The position numbers and the translations under genes are program-made. Below, piece after piece: positions 17,330 to 26,909 of a stretch of 64,000 nt of DNA; position 1 is the stretch's first letter, and every line of letters begins with the position of its first letter. The notes beneath the pieces are model-generated. The model searched no databases, had not been told where the DNA came from, and saw only the letters and a list, made by a program, of their open reading frames with translations. This DNA is from Micromonospora chalcea (GTDB lineage: Bacteria; Actinomycetota; Actinomycetes; Mycobacteriales; Micromonosporaceae): assembly GCF_002926165.1 (NCBI RefSeq), contig NZ_MAGP01000132.1, positions 62,001-126,000 of the forward strand, written 5' to 3'.

Positions 17330-18550
17330 GTGAGCACCGCTGCCCCTGCCCTGACCTCGACCACCCGAGCCCTGGCCTGGTGCCTGCACCTGCTGATCAT
17401 CGGCCTGCTCGTCCTGGCCGCCGGCCGGGCGGTGGCCGACGACCGGCCGCACGCCGGATCGATCGTGGCGGTGGCGGTGGCGTGCGGCCTGGCGTACGCC
17501 GTCGGGCCGCTCCTCCCCCGCATCCGGCGCTCGCGGCGGGCCGCCGCGTGGTGGCTGGCCGCCGTCGGCGCCGTGTGGTTGGTGTTGCTGGGCCTGTCCC
17601 CCGACGCGATCTGGGTGGCGTTCCCGCTGTACTTCCTCCAGCTCCACCTGTTGCCGCGCCGCGCCGGCCTGGCCGCCGTGATCGTCACCGCCGTGGCGGC
17701 CGTCGCCGGGTTCGGCGCCCACACCGGCTCCTTCACCGCGGCCACGGTGATCGGTCCCGCGCTCGGCGCCGCCGTCGCCGTCGGGGTGGTGTGGGGGTAC
17801 CAGGCCCTGTACCGGGAGAGCGAACAGCGCCGGCAGCTGATCGAGGAACTCACCGCCACCCGGGCCGACCTGGCCCGGGCCGAGCACACCGCCGGCGTAC
17901 TCGCCGAGCGCGAGCGTCTGGCCCGCGAGATCCACGACACCCTCGCCCAGGGCCTGTCCAGCATCCAGCTGCTGCTGCGCGCCGCCGAGCGCGGCCTGCC
18001 CGGCCGGCCCGACGCCGCCTCCGGTCACGTCGACGCGGCCCGTCAGGTCGCCGTGGACAACCTCGCCGAGGCCCGCCGCTTCGTCGCCGCGCTCACCCCG
18101 CCCACCCTGGAAGGCACCACCCTGGCCGGGGCCCTGGAACGCCTGTGCAGCACCACCAGCGCCCGCCACCGCCTCACCGCCCGCTTCCACCTCACCGGCG
18201 ACCCCGTGTCGCTGCCGACCGCCCACGAGGTGGCGCTCCTGCGTATCGCCCAGTCCACAGTCGCGAACACGGTCCGCCACGCCCGGGCCACCACGGCCGA
18301 GGTCACCCTCAGCTATCTCGGCGACCGCATCGCCCTGCACGTCGTCGACGACGGGCGCGGCTTCGACCCGGAACAGCTGCCCGCTCCCGACGTCGACGGC
18401 AGCGGCTTCGGCCTGGCGGCCATGCGCGCCCGCATGGCCGCCCTCGGCGGCACCCTGGCCGTCGCGTCCGCGCCCGGCCGGGGCACCGCCCTGACCGCCG
18501 AGCTTCCCCTCGCCCCGACCACCAGGACCGAGCCCGAGGGCCGACCGTGA
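17330..18550 (+). CDS. Sensor histidine kinase, NarL-partner type
   Basis: A 406-residue sensor with five or so N-terminal membrane helices (for example LHLLIIGLLVLAAGRAV), a short coiled linker, a HisKA_3 domain with the phospho-accepting His in REIHDTLAQGL, and a HATPase_c domain with N-box (STVANTVRHA), DDGRGFD and GFGLAAMRAR motifs. Large extracytoplasmic loops are absent, so it probably senses a membrane or intramembrane signal. GTG 17330 is chosen because the upstream extension is Arg/Gly-rich intergenic sequence. It overlaps the response regulator (GTGA). The divergent ABC exporter is the likely target. Confidence 0.9.
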   Translation: MSTAAPALTSTTRALAWCLHLLIIGLLVLAAGRAVADDRPHAGSIVAVAVACGLAYAVGPLLPRIRRSRRAAAWWLAAVGAVWLVLLGLSPDAIWVAFPLYFLQLHLLPRRAGLAAVIVTAVAAVAGFGAHTGSFTAATVIGPALGAAVAVGVVWGYQALYRESEQRRQLIEELTATRADLARAEHTAGVLAERERLAREIHDTLAQGLSSIQLLLRAAERGLPGRPDAASGHVDAARQVAVDNLAEARRFVAALTPPTLEGTTLAGALERLCSTTSARHRLTARFHLTGDPVSLPTAHEVALLRIAQSTVANTVRHARATTAEVTLSYLGDRIALHVVDDGRGFDPEQLPAPDVDGSGFGLAAMRARMAALGGTLAVASAPGRGTALTAELPLAPTTRTEPEGRP

Positions 18551-19185
18551 CCGACGACGTTCCCATCCGCCTCCTCCTGGCCGACGACCACCCGGTCGTA
18601 CGGGCCGGACTGCGCGCCGTGCTGGAAACCGAACCCGACCTGGTCGTCGTGGCCGAAGCCGCCACCGCCGAGGAGGCCGTCAGCCGCGCCGCCGCGGGCG
18701 ACATCGACGTCGTGCTGATGGACCTGCAGTTCGGCAAGGGCATGGGCGGCGCCGAGGCGACCGCCCGGATCACCGCCGGCCCGGAAGCGCCGCGCGTGCT
18801 GATCGTCACCACGTACGACTCCGACGCCGACACCCTGCCCGCCATCGAGGCGGGCGCCACCGGCTACCTCCTCAAGGACGCCCCACCCGAGGACCTGGCC
18901 GCCGCCGTCCGCACCGCCGCCGCCGGACGCACCACGCTGGCGCCCACCGTCGCGAACCGGCTGATGAACCGCCTGCGTACGCCGGGCACCGCCCTGACCC
19001 GACGCGAGACCGAGGTCCTCGCCCTGGTCGCCGACGGTCTGTCGAACCACAGCATCGGCACCCGCCTGCACCTGACCGAGGGCACCGTCAAGTCCCACCT
19101 GGCCCGCATCTACGCCAAGCTCGGCGTCGAGTCGCGTACCGCCGCCGTCGCCACCGCCACCGAACTCGGCCTCATCCGCCGCTGA
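18547..19185 (+). CDS. NarL/FixJ-type response regulator
   Basis: The 212-residue regulator has a receiver domain (acidic pair in LLADDHPVVRAG, phospho-acceptor Asp in VLMDLQFG, Lys in YLLKDAPPED) and a C-terminal LuxR-type HTH (TRRETEVLALVADGLSNHSIGTRL...GTVKSHLARIYAKLGV). It should be phosphorylated by the coupled kinase and bind DNA as a dimer. GTG 18547 overlaps the kinase stop. Confidence 0.93.
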   Translation: MTDDVPIRLLLADDHPVVRAGLRAVLETEPDLVVVAEAATAEEAVSRAAAGDIDVVLMDLQFGKGMGGAEATARITAGPEAPRVLIVTTYDSDADTLPAIEAGATGYLLKDAPPEDLAAAVRTAAAGRTTLAPTVANRLMNRLRTPGTALTRRETEVLALVADGLSNHSIGTRLHLTEGTVKSHLARIYAKLGVESRTAAVATATELGLIRR

Positions 19186-19325
19186 CCCCGGGCAGGTGCG
19201 GGTCGTCGGCCGCGCCGGCTGCCGGCGTCAGCGATTGAGCAGGTCACAGCCGGGGTAGTGGGCCTCCTCGCGGAAGATCAATCGGCGGCCGGGTCCCGGC
19301 CTGTCCGGCGAGAGGGGTACGACCG

Positions 19326-20459
19326 GTGCGGAGCTGGGTACGCGACGCCGTCGCGCGGTTACGCGGCGACGGGATGACAGTGGTCGAGCTGACCGCCGCC
19401 GCTGTGGTCGCGTGGATCGTGGCGGCGGTGGTGATCCGTCACCCGGATCCGTTCTTCGCGCCGACCGCCGCGCTCGTCGTGCTCGGCGAGTCCCGCGGGC
19501 GACGGCTGCGGCAGACCGTCGAGATCCTGCTCGCCGTGGCAGCCGCCGTGCTCGTCGCCGAGCTGCTGGTGTACGCGCTGGGCCCGGGCACCGAGACGGT
19601 CCTGCTGGTGCTGCTGCTGACCACCACGACGCTCGTGGTGATCGGGGCCCGCCGTGCCCTGGTCGTGCAGGCCACCGTCTCGGCGATGTACCTGGTGGTG
19701 GTCTCCGCGCCGAACGGGACGCTGATGCCGTTCCGCTTCGTCGACGCGCTCATCGGCGGCGCCGTGGCGCTTGCCGCCAGCCAGCTGATGGCCGCCCGTG
19801 ACCCGCTGGCACCACTGGTGGCCCAGGCCCGGCGCAGCTACACCGACCTGGCCGACCTGCTCGACCAGGTCAACGCGGCACTGAAGGGCTGCGACGAGGA
19901 CGCCGCCCGCGCCGCGCTGGACCGGTCGCGGCAGGTGGACGACTGCGTCGCCGAGATGCAGGCCGCCGTGCTCGCCACCGGCGAGACGCTGCGGCTGGGA
20001 CTGCGCCGCCGGCACCTGGGCAAGCTCGCCGAGGTGGAGGCCACGCTGCGGCAGCTCGACTACGCCGCCCGCAACATCCGCGTGCTGGCCCGGGCCGGCG
20101 TGACCCTGACCCGCCGGCACACCGCCACGCCGCCGGAGCTGGCCGCCGCGATCGGCGCGCTGACCTCCGCCGTACGGTCGGCCGGTGAGGCCATGGCCCA
20201 CGACCTCACCGGCGCCGACGCCGACCGGCACGCGCAGCGGGCCGACGCGGCGGCGCTGGAGGCGGAGCGGATCGCCGCGGGCCTGCTGCGGACCGATCCG
20301 CCGCTGCCGGTCACCATGATCGTCGGGCAGATCCGGGCGACCGCCATCGACCTGCTGCGCGGTGTCGGCCACGACGACGTGACGGTGCTGGACCGGGTGG
20401 ACGAGGCGCTCGGCCTGAGCCGGGGGCGACACGTTCGCCGCTGGTCCGCTCAGTGCTGA
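19326..20459 (+). CDS. FUSC-family (aromatic acid exporter-like) membrane protein
   Basis: The 377-residue product has six hydrophobic helices in the first 160 residues, with the FUSC/ArAE pattern PDPFFAPTAALVVLGESRGRRLRQT, then a cytoplasmic helical domain of about 200 residues. FUSC proteins resemble half of the fusaric acid and aromatic acid efflux pumps. Function here is untested. GTG 19326 is the first start of the frame. It converges on xdhC, and the two genes overlap by 10 bases at their ends. Confidence 0.8.
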   Translation: MRSWVRDAVARLRGDGMTVVELTAAAVVAWIVAAVVIRHPDPFFAPTAALVVLGESRGRRLRQTVEILLAVAAAVLVAELLVYALGPGTETVLLVLLLTTTTLVVIGARRALVVQATVSAMYLVVVSAPNGTLMPFRFVDALIGGAVALAASQLMAARDPLAPLVAQARRSYTDLADLLDQVNAALKGCDEDAARAALDRSRQVDDCVAEMQAAVLATGETLRLGLRRRHLGKLAEVEATLRQLDYAARNIRVLARAGVTLTRRHTATPPELAAAIGALTSAVRSAGEAMAHDLTGADADRHAQRADAAALEAERIAAGLLRTDPPLPVTMIVGQIRATAIDLLRGVGHDDVTVLDRVDEALGLSRGRHVRRWSAQC

Positions 20460-21523
20460 TGGATCGGGGTGTCGAGGTCCGTCAGCCGCCGGCCGGACCC
20501 TCCGGCGGCCAGCGTGGCGAACTCGGCGGCGATCGCCACGGCGGTCTCCTCCGGCGTCCGCGCCCCCAGGTCGAGTCCGATCGGTGAGGAGAGCCGGGCG
20601 AGGGCGGCCTCGTCCACGCCCGCCTCGCGCAGGCGGCGCAGCCGGTCGGTATGGGTGCGGCGGCTGCCCATCGCGCCGATGTAGCGGGCCCGGGTGCGCA
20701 GGGCGACCTCCAGCAGCGGGACGTCGAACTTCGGGTCGTGGGTGAGGACGCAGAGCACGGTGCGCTCGTCGACGGCCGTCGACTCCAGGTATTTGTGCGG
20801 CCACTGCACGACGAGGTCGTCGGCGTCGGGGAAGCGCTTGCGGGTGGCGAACACCGGCCGGGCGTCGCACACCGTGACGTGGTAGCCGAGGAAGCGGCCG
20901 ATCCGGGCCACCGCGACGGCGAAGTCGATCGCGCCGAACACGATCATCCGTGGTGGCGGCAGGTACGACTGCACGAACACGGACACCTCGTCGTGCCGCT
21001 GCTGCCCGCGCGTACCGAGTCGCACGGTTCCGGTGGTGCCGAGGGCCAGCATCCCCTCGGCCTGCTGCGTCACCGCGCGGTCCAGGTCGGCGTCGCCGAG
21101 GGTGCCGGCCACCCGGTCGGGCCAGACCACCATCTGGGCCATTCCGGCGGACGCCGTCGCCACCGGCGTACCCGCGCGGATCGCGGCGAGCACCGCGTCG
21201 GGCTCGGTCAGCACGACGTCCGGCTGCACCAGGACCTCGATGGTGCCGCCGCAGGTCAGGCCCACCTCGAAGGCGTCGTCGTCGCCGACGCCGTACGTCT
21301 CGGTGCGCACCTGTCCGGTCCGTATCGCCTCCCGGCACAGCTCGTACACCGCGCCCTCGACGCACCCTCCGGAGATGCTGCCGACGACCTCACCGTCGGC
21401 GCAGACCGCCATGGCCGCGCCCGGCGGTCTGGGCGCCGACTTCCAGGTCCGCACCACCGTCGCGACGGCGAACCGGACGCCAACGGCACGCCACGCGCTC
21501 AACCCGTCGACGATGTCTCGCAT
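20450..21523 (-). CDS. XdhC/CoxF-family molybdenum-enzyme maturation protein
   Basis: The 357-residue protein has the XdhC N-terminal domain (TWKSAPRPPGAAMAVCADGEVVGSI in shape, with SGGCVEGAVYE) and a C-terminal Rossmann domain (MIVFGAIDFAVAVARIGRFLGYHV, HDPKFDVPLL, YIGAMGSRRTHTDRLRRL). XdhC-type proteins bind molybdenum cofactor, help its sulfuration and insert it into xanthine or CO dehydrogenases. It diverges from coxM across a large inverted repeat, so it is very likely co-regulated with the CO dehydrogenase. ATG 21523 starts the conserved MRDIVDGL; the longer frame upstream runs through the operator and is rejected. A second, shorter XdhC lies in the cox operon. Confidence 0.9.
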   Translation of the reverse strand: MRDIVDGLSAWRAVGVRFAVATVVRTWKSAPRPPGAAMAVCADGEVVGSISGGCVEGAVYELCREAIRTGQVRTETYGVGDDDAFEVGLTCGGTIEVLVQPDVVLTEPDAVLAAIRAGTPVATASAGMAQMVVWPDRVAGTLGDADLDRAVTQQAEGMLALGTTGTVRLGTRGQQRHDEVSVFVQSYLPPPRMIVFGAIDFAVAVARIGRFLGYHVTVCDARPVFATRKRFPDADDLVVQWPHKYLESTAVDERTVLCVLTHDPKFDVPLLEVALRTRARYIGAMGSRRTHTDRLRRLREAGVDEAALARLSSPIGLDLGARTPEETAVAIAAEFATLAAGGSGRRLTDLDTPIHQH

Positions 21524-21554
21524 TGCCGCACGATCCGTGAGCAGCCGCGGCACC

Positions 21555-21594
21555 GTCAACGCCGACCTAAGGACTTGCTTAGGTCGGCGTTGAC
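21555..21594. promoter_or_regulatory. 17-bp perfect inverted repeat in the xdhC-coxM divergent promoter
   Basis: GTCAACGCCGACCTAAG (21555-21571) and its exact complement (21578-21594) flank a 6-base spacer. Each arm ends outward in TTGAC, which reads as a -35 element for the gene on that side: TTGACT 21590-21595 toward coxM, with CACATT at 21613-21618 as a weak -10, and TTGACG (complement of 21554-21559) toward xdhC. A regulator bound here would cover both promoters. The LysR-type protein at 29725-30681 is the obvious candidate, by analogy with CutR of mycobacterial CO dehydrogenase genes. Confidence 0.75.
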
Positions 21595-21639
21595 TTCCGC
21601 GGGCACCGGCACCACATTGACGACTTCCGGAGGTGCGAT

Positions 21640-22512
21640 ATGCAGGTGCCGGCCCCGTTCGAGTACGAACGAGCAACCAGTGTGGACCACGCCATCAGCC
21701 TGATGGAACGGCTGGGCAGCACGTCACGGCTGATCGCCGGCGGGCACAGCCTGCTGCCGATGATGAAGCTGCGGCTGGCCAGTTTCGACTATCTCATCGA
21801 CATCAACGATCTCCATGACGAGCTCGGCTACATCGAGGCGGGCCCGGACGAGCTACGCATCGGTGCGCTGACCCGGCATCGGGAGCTGCTGGAGTCCGCC
21901 ACCCTGACGGCGGCCTTCCCGATCTTCGCCGACGCCGAACGGGTGATCGCCGATCCGATCGTGCGCAACCGGGGCACACTGGGCGGCTCCCTGTGCCAGG
22001 CGGACCCGTCGGAGGACCTGTCCGCGGTCTGCACCGCCCTGGGCGCGAGCTGCGTGATCCGCGGGCCGGGCGGCGCCGAACGGGTGGTGTCCATGGAGGA
22101 GTTCCACGTCGGGCCGTACGAGACGGCCGTCGGAGACGGGGAGATCCTGGTCGAGGTCCGGCTGCCGGTGCGGCCCGGCTGCGGCAGCGCCTACGAGAAG
22201 GTGGAACGCCGGGCCGGCGACTGGGCGGTGGTCTCGGCCGGCGCCGCGGTCTGGCTCGACGGCGACGTGATCTCCGACGCCCGGGTCGGGCTGGCCGCCG
22301 TAGGCCCGAACACCACAGGTATCCCGGAGGTCTCGGCGGCGCTGCGTGGGCAGACACCCAGCGAGAGCCTCTTCGAGCAGGCCGGCGCGATCGCCGCGCG
22401 CAGCTGCGATCCGGCCACCGATCAGCGGGGCAGCGCGGACTACAAGCGGCACCTGGCCGACGAGCTGACCAGACGGACCCTGCGCCGGGCCGTGGAACGG
22501 GCGAGGAGCTGA
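21640..22512 (+). CDS. coxM: Aerobic CO dehydrogenase, FAD subunit
   Basis: The medium subunit (290 aa) passes electrons from the iron-sulfur subunit to the acceptor through FAD. It has the two CoxM flavin motifs, AGGHSLLPMMKLRLA near residues 32-46 and TLGGSLCQADPSEDL near 110, and the CO dehydrogenase C-terminal domain. ATG 21640 has a GGAGGTG site at 21629-21635. It is the first gene of a tightly packed cox operon with order M-S-L, the usual form I order. Confidence 0.94.
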   Translation: MQVPAPFEYERATSVDHAISLMERLGSTSRLIAGGHSLLPMMKLRLASFDYLIDINDLHDELGYIEAGPDELRIGALTRHRELLESATLTAAFPIFADAERVIADPIVRNRGTLGGSLCQADPSEDLSAVCTALGASCVIRGPGGAERVVSMEEFHVGPYETAVGDGEILVEVRLPVRPGCGSAYEKVERRAGDWAVVSAGAAVWLDGDVISDARVGLAAVGPNTTGIPEVSAALRGQTPSESLFEQAGAIAARSCDPATDQRGSADYKRHLADELTRRTLRRAVERARS

Positions 22513-22514
22513 GC

Positions 22515-23059
<545 letters not shown>

Positions 23060-23063
<4 letters not shown>

Positions 23064-25450
23064 CGACTGTGCACGAGCGCGTGGACACCTTCCACGACAA
23101 CGACCAGAAGCCGGTGGGCTACGGCCGGATGCTGCGGAAGGAGGATCCGCGCTTCGTGCGCGGCCGGGGCCGGTTCGTCGACGACGTCCGGCTGCCCGGG
23201 CTGCTGCACCTGGCCATCCTCCGCTCGCCGGTGGCCCACGCGCGGATCCTGAGCATCGACACGAGCGCCGCCGAGGCATCCCCCGGCGTCAAGGCGGTAG
23301 TGACCGGGGCGATGCTGGCCGAGCAGGGTCTGGCCTGGATGCCGACGCTCTCCAACGACGTACAGGCCGTGCTCGCCACCGACAAGGTGCGCTTCCAGGG
23401 TCAGGAGGTGGCGTTCGTCGTCGCCGAGGACCCGTACGCGGCGCGGGACGCGCTGGAGCTGATCGACGTCGAGTACGACGTCCTCGACCCGGTCGTCGAC
23501 GCCCGCCGCGCGCTGGAGCCGGACGCCCCGGTGATCCGCGACGACCTGGAGGGCAAGACCGACAACCACTGCTTCGACTGGGAGACCGGCGACGAGGCGG
23601 CCACCGCGGCGGTGTTCGCCCGGGCGGACGTCGTGGTCAGCCAGGACCTGGTCTATCCGCGGGTGCACCCGGCGCCGATGGAGACGTGCGGCGCGGTCGC
23701 CGACTTCGACGCCGTCGAGGGCAAGCTGCGTCTCTGGTCCACCACGCAGGCGCCGCACGCGCACCGCACCCTCTACGCCCTGGTGGCGGGCATCCCCGAG
23801 CACAAGATCCAGGTGATCTCGCCGGACATCGGCGGTGGCTTCGGCAACAAGGTGCCGATCTATCCGGGGTACGTCTGCGCGATCGTCGCCTCGATCGTCA
23901 CCGGGAAGCCGGTGAAGTGGATGGAGGACCGCTTCGAGAACCTGATCAGCACCGGCTTCGCCCGCGACTACATCATGCGTGGTGAGATCGCGGCGACCCG
24001 TGACGGCCGGATCCTGGCCATCCGCACCAACGTCCTCGCCGACCACGGCGCCTTCAACGGCACCGCCGCGCCGGTGAAGTACCCGGCCGGTTTCTTCGGC
24101 GTCTTCACCGGCAGCTACGACATCGAGGCCGCGTACTGCAAGATGACGGCGGTCTTCACGAACAAGGCGCCCGGCGGCGTGGCGTACGCCTGTTCGTTCC
24201 GCATCACCGAGGCCGTCTACCTCGTCGAGCGGATCGTCGACTGCCTCGCCGACGAGCTGGGCATGGACCCGGCCGAGCTGCGGCTGAAGAACTTCATCCG
24301 GCCGGAGCAGTTCCCGTACACCACGAAGACCGGCTGGGTGTACGACTCCGGCGACTACGAGCCGACGATGCGGCTGGCGATGGAGATGGCCGGCTACGCC
24401 GACCTGCGGCGCGAGCAGCAGGAGAAGCGGGCCCGGGGCGAGCTGATGGGCATCGGCATCGCGTTCTTCACCGAGGCCGTCGGCGCCGGGCCGCGCAAGA
24501 ACATGGACATCCTCGGCCTGGGCATGGCCGACGGTTGCGAGTTGCGCGTGCACCCGACCGGCAAGGCGGTGGTCCGGCTCAGCGTGCAGTCCCAGGGTCA
24601 GGGGCACGAGACGACGTTCGCGCAGATCGTCGCGGAGGAGATCGGCATTCCGCCGGACGACATCGACGTGCTGCACGGCGACACCGACAACACGCCGTTC
24701 GGCCTCGGCACGTACGGCAGCCGGTCCACCCCGGTCTCCGGCGCCGCGGCGGCCCTGGTGGCCCGCAAGGTCCGCGACAAGGCCCGGATCATCGCCTCCG
24801 GCATGCTGGAGGTCTCGGTCGCCGACCTGGAGTGGGACAAGGGTTCCTTCCGGGTCAAGGGCGATCCGGGTAAGAGCGTGACGATCCAGGACATCGCGAT
24901 GCGGGCCCACGGCGCCGGTGACCTGCCCGAGGGCGTCGAGGGCGGGTTGGAGGCGCAGATCTGCTACAACCCGTCGAACCTGACGTATCCGCACGGGGCG
25001 TACATCTGCGTGGTGGACATCGACCCCGGCACCGCGCAGGTCAAGGTGCGGCGCTTCATCGCCGTCGACGACTGCGGCACCCGGATCAATCCCATGATCA
25101 TCGAGGGGCAGGTGCACGGCGGGCTGGCCGACGGGGTCGGCATGGCCCTGATGGAGATGATCGCGTTCGACGAGGACGGCAACTGCCTCGGCGCGTCGCT
25201 GATGGACTACCTGCTGCCCACCGCGCTGGAGGTGCCCGACTGGGAGACCGGCTTCACCGTCACCCCGTCGCCGCACCACCCGATCGGTGCGAAGGGCGTC
25301 GGCGAGTCCGCCACCGTCGGCTCCCCGCCCGCGATCGTCAACGCGGTCGTCGACGCGCTCGAACCCTTCGGCGTACGGCATGCCGACATGCCGTTGACGC
25401 CGTCGCGCGTCTGGGACGCGATGCGCGGCAACGCCCGCCCGCCGATCTAG
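23060..25450 (+). CDS. coxL: Aerobic CO dehydrogenase, molybdenum-copper large subunit (form I)
   Basis: The catalytic subunit (796 aa) oxidises CO to CO2 at a Mo-Cu site with molybdopterin cytosine dinucleotide. It contains the form I active-site loop AYACSFR at residues 375-381, with Cys378 as the copper ligand, preceded by the molybdopterin segments GGGFGNK and followed by SQGQGHETTFAQIVAEE and the conserved GAKGVGESATVG near the end with the catalytic Glu. The AYxCSFR loop separates true CO dehydrogenases from form II homologues (AYRGAGR). CO is probably used as an energy supplement, as in mycobacteria and streptomycetes. Confidence 0.95.
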
Positions 25451-25461
25451 GGGAGGTGGCC

Positions 25462-26328
25462 ATGACGACGATCGCCCGCCGTACGCAGGATCTGACCGTC
25501 TCGCGCGCGCCGTTCGTGCACGCCACGGTGGTCCGGGCGCAGGACCCGACGTCGGCCCGGCCCGGCGACGACGCGGTGATCCTGCCGGACGGCACCATCG
25601 AGGGTTTCGTCGGCGGGGTGTGCGCCGAGAACTCGGTGCGGGCGGCCGCCCTGGACACCCTCCGCGACGGCAAGGCGCTGCTGCTGCGGGTCCTGCCGGA
25701 CGGCACGCCCGCCTTTCCCGAGACGCCGGGGGCACGGGTCGTGGTCAACCCGTGCCACTCGGGCGGGGCGCTGGAGATCTTCCTGCGCCCGGTGCTACCG
25801 GTACCCGTGCTGGGTCTGGTGGGCGACACGCCGATCAGCGCGGCGGTGGCCACCCTGGCGGCCTTCCTCGACTTCGAGGTGGCCACGTCCGGCGACTACG
25901 CCGGCGCGACAGCGGTCGTGGTGGCCGGCCTCGGCAAGGGCGAGCAGGACGCCATCCGCGCCGCCCTGGACGCCGGCGTGGGCCACATCGCGCTGGTCGC
26001 CAGCCGAAAGCGCGGGGCGGCGGTGCTCGACGAACTGGCGCTGTCCGACGCGGAGCGCGCCCGGGTCCGGACCCCGGCCGGGCTGGAGATCGGGGCGCGC
26101 TCACCACAGGAGATCGCGCTGTCGATCATGGCCGAGGTGGTGCGGGCGCTGCGGGTGGACGGCCTCGCCTCCTCCCCCGCACCACCCGCGGCGCTCCCCC
26201 AGCAAGCAGTCGACCCGGTGTGCGGGATGACAGTCCTGATCGGACCGGAAACCCCGCACGTGCGGATCGACGGCACCGACCACTGGTTCTGCTGCCCCGG
26301 CTGCCTCGACCGGCACGTGGCGGCGTAG
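25462..26328 (+). CDS. coxF: XdhC/CoxF-like maturation protein fused to a YHS domain
   Basis: The protein (288 aa from ATG 25462) begins with an XdhC N-terminal domain (FVHATVVRAQDPTSARPGD, GFVGGVCAENSVRAAAL), continues with a Rossmann-like C-terminal domain (VLGLVGDTPISAAVATLA ... EIGARSPQEIALSIMAEVV) and ends in a roughly 45-residue YHS domain (DPVCGMTV ... HWFCCPGCLDRHV). The YHS domain has four Cys and His residues suited to metal binding, and might carry the copper or molybdenum needed by CoxL; that is inference. The start is supported by GGGAGG at 25451-25456. The gene is 11 bases downstream of coxL. Confidence 0.85.
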   Translation: MTTIARRTQDLTVSRAPFVHATVVRAQDPTSARPGDDAVILPDGTIEGFVGGVCAENSVRAAALDTLRDGKALLLRVLPDGTPAFPETPGARVVVNPCHSGGALEIFLRPVLPVPVLGLVGDTPISAAVATLAAFLDFEVATSGDYAGATAVVVAGLGKGEQDAIRAALDAGVGHIALVASRKRGAAVLDELALSDAERARVRTPAGLEIGARSPQEIALSIMAEVVRALRVDGLASSPAPPAALPQQAVDPVCGMTVLIGPETPHVRIDGTDHWFCCPGCLDRHVAA

Positions 26329-26330
26329 CC

Positions 26331-26909
26331 GTGTTCGTGACCGGCCTGGTTCTGGCCGCCGGGGCCTCGGTACGCCTCGGCGAGGCCAAGCAGCTGCTGC
26401 CGTACCGCGGGCGGACGCTGCTCGACGCCACCCTCGACCTGGCCCGCTCGTGCGCCTTCGACCAGTTGCTGGTGACCCTCGGCGGCGCCGCCGACCTGAT
26501 CCGCGATCGGGTGGATCTGACCGGGGTCCAGGTCGTCGAGAACGCCGAGTTCAGCACTGGTTGCGGATCGTCGGTCCGCGCCGCGACGCAGGCGGTGAAC
26601 CCGCGCGCCGACGGGCTCGTGCTCCTGCTCGGCGACCAACCAGGCGTACGGGCCGCCGACGTACGCCGGGTCGCGGCGGCGACCACCCCGCTCGCGGTGT
26701 GCCGGTACGCCGACGGCCTGGGACACCCGTTCTGGTTCGCCCGTGACGTCCTGCCGGAGCTGCGTGTCCTGCACGGCGACAAGGCGGTGTGGAAGCTGCT
26801 GCACTCCGGCCGGCACCCGGTCACGGAGATACCTGTGGACGGGCCGGTGCCGATCGACGTGGACACCCGCGCGGACTACCGGCGGTTGCTCTCGGGCGAG
26901 GCGCGGTGA
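26331..26909 (+). CDS. MobA/MocA-like nucleotidyltransferase
   Basis: The 192-residue protein has the MobA-type glycosyl/nucleotidyltransferase start LVLAAGASVRLGEAKQLLPYRGRTLLD-like (split here as LVLAAGASVRLGEAKQ and LLPYRGRTLLD), the metal Asp in LLLGDQPGV and a GHPFWF substrate segment. MocA attaches CMP to molybdopterin, giving the cytosine dinucleotide cofactor that CO dehydrogenase uses, so this gene probably completes the CoxL cofactor. GTG 26331 lies two bases after the XdhC-YHS stop; GTG 26337 is an alternative. Its stop overlaps coxD (GTGA). Confidence 0.88.
   Translation: MFVTGLVLAAGASVRLGEAKQLLPYRGRTLLDATLDLARSCAFDQLLVTLGGAADLIRDRVDLTGVQVVENAEFSTGCGSSVRAATQAVNPRADGLVLLLGDQPGVRAADVRRVAAATTPLAVCRYADGLGHPFWFARDVLPELRVLHGDKAVWKLLHSGRHPVTEIPVDGPVPIDVDTRADYRRLLSGEAR

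Noticed and set aside
19213..19227. CGCCGG-CTG-CCGGCG as a terminator after the response regulator
   Set aside because: A six-base GC hairpin is expected by chance here and is too short to call.
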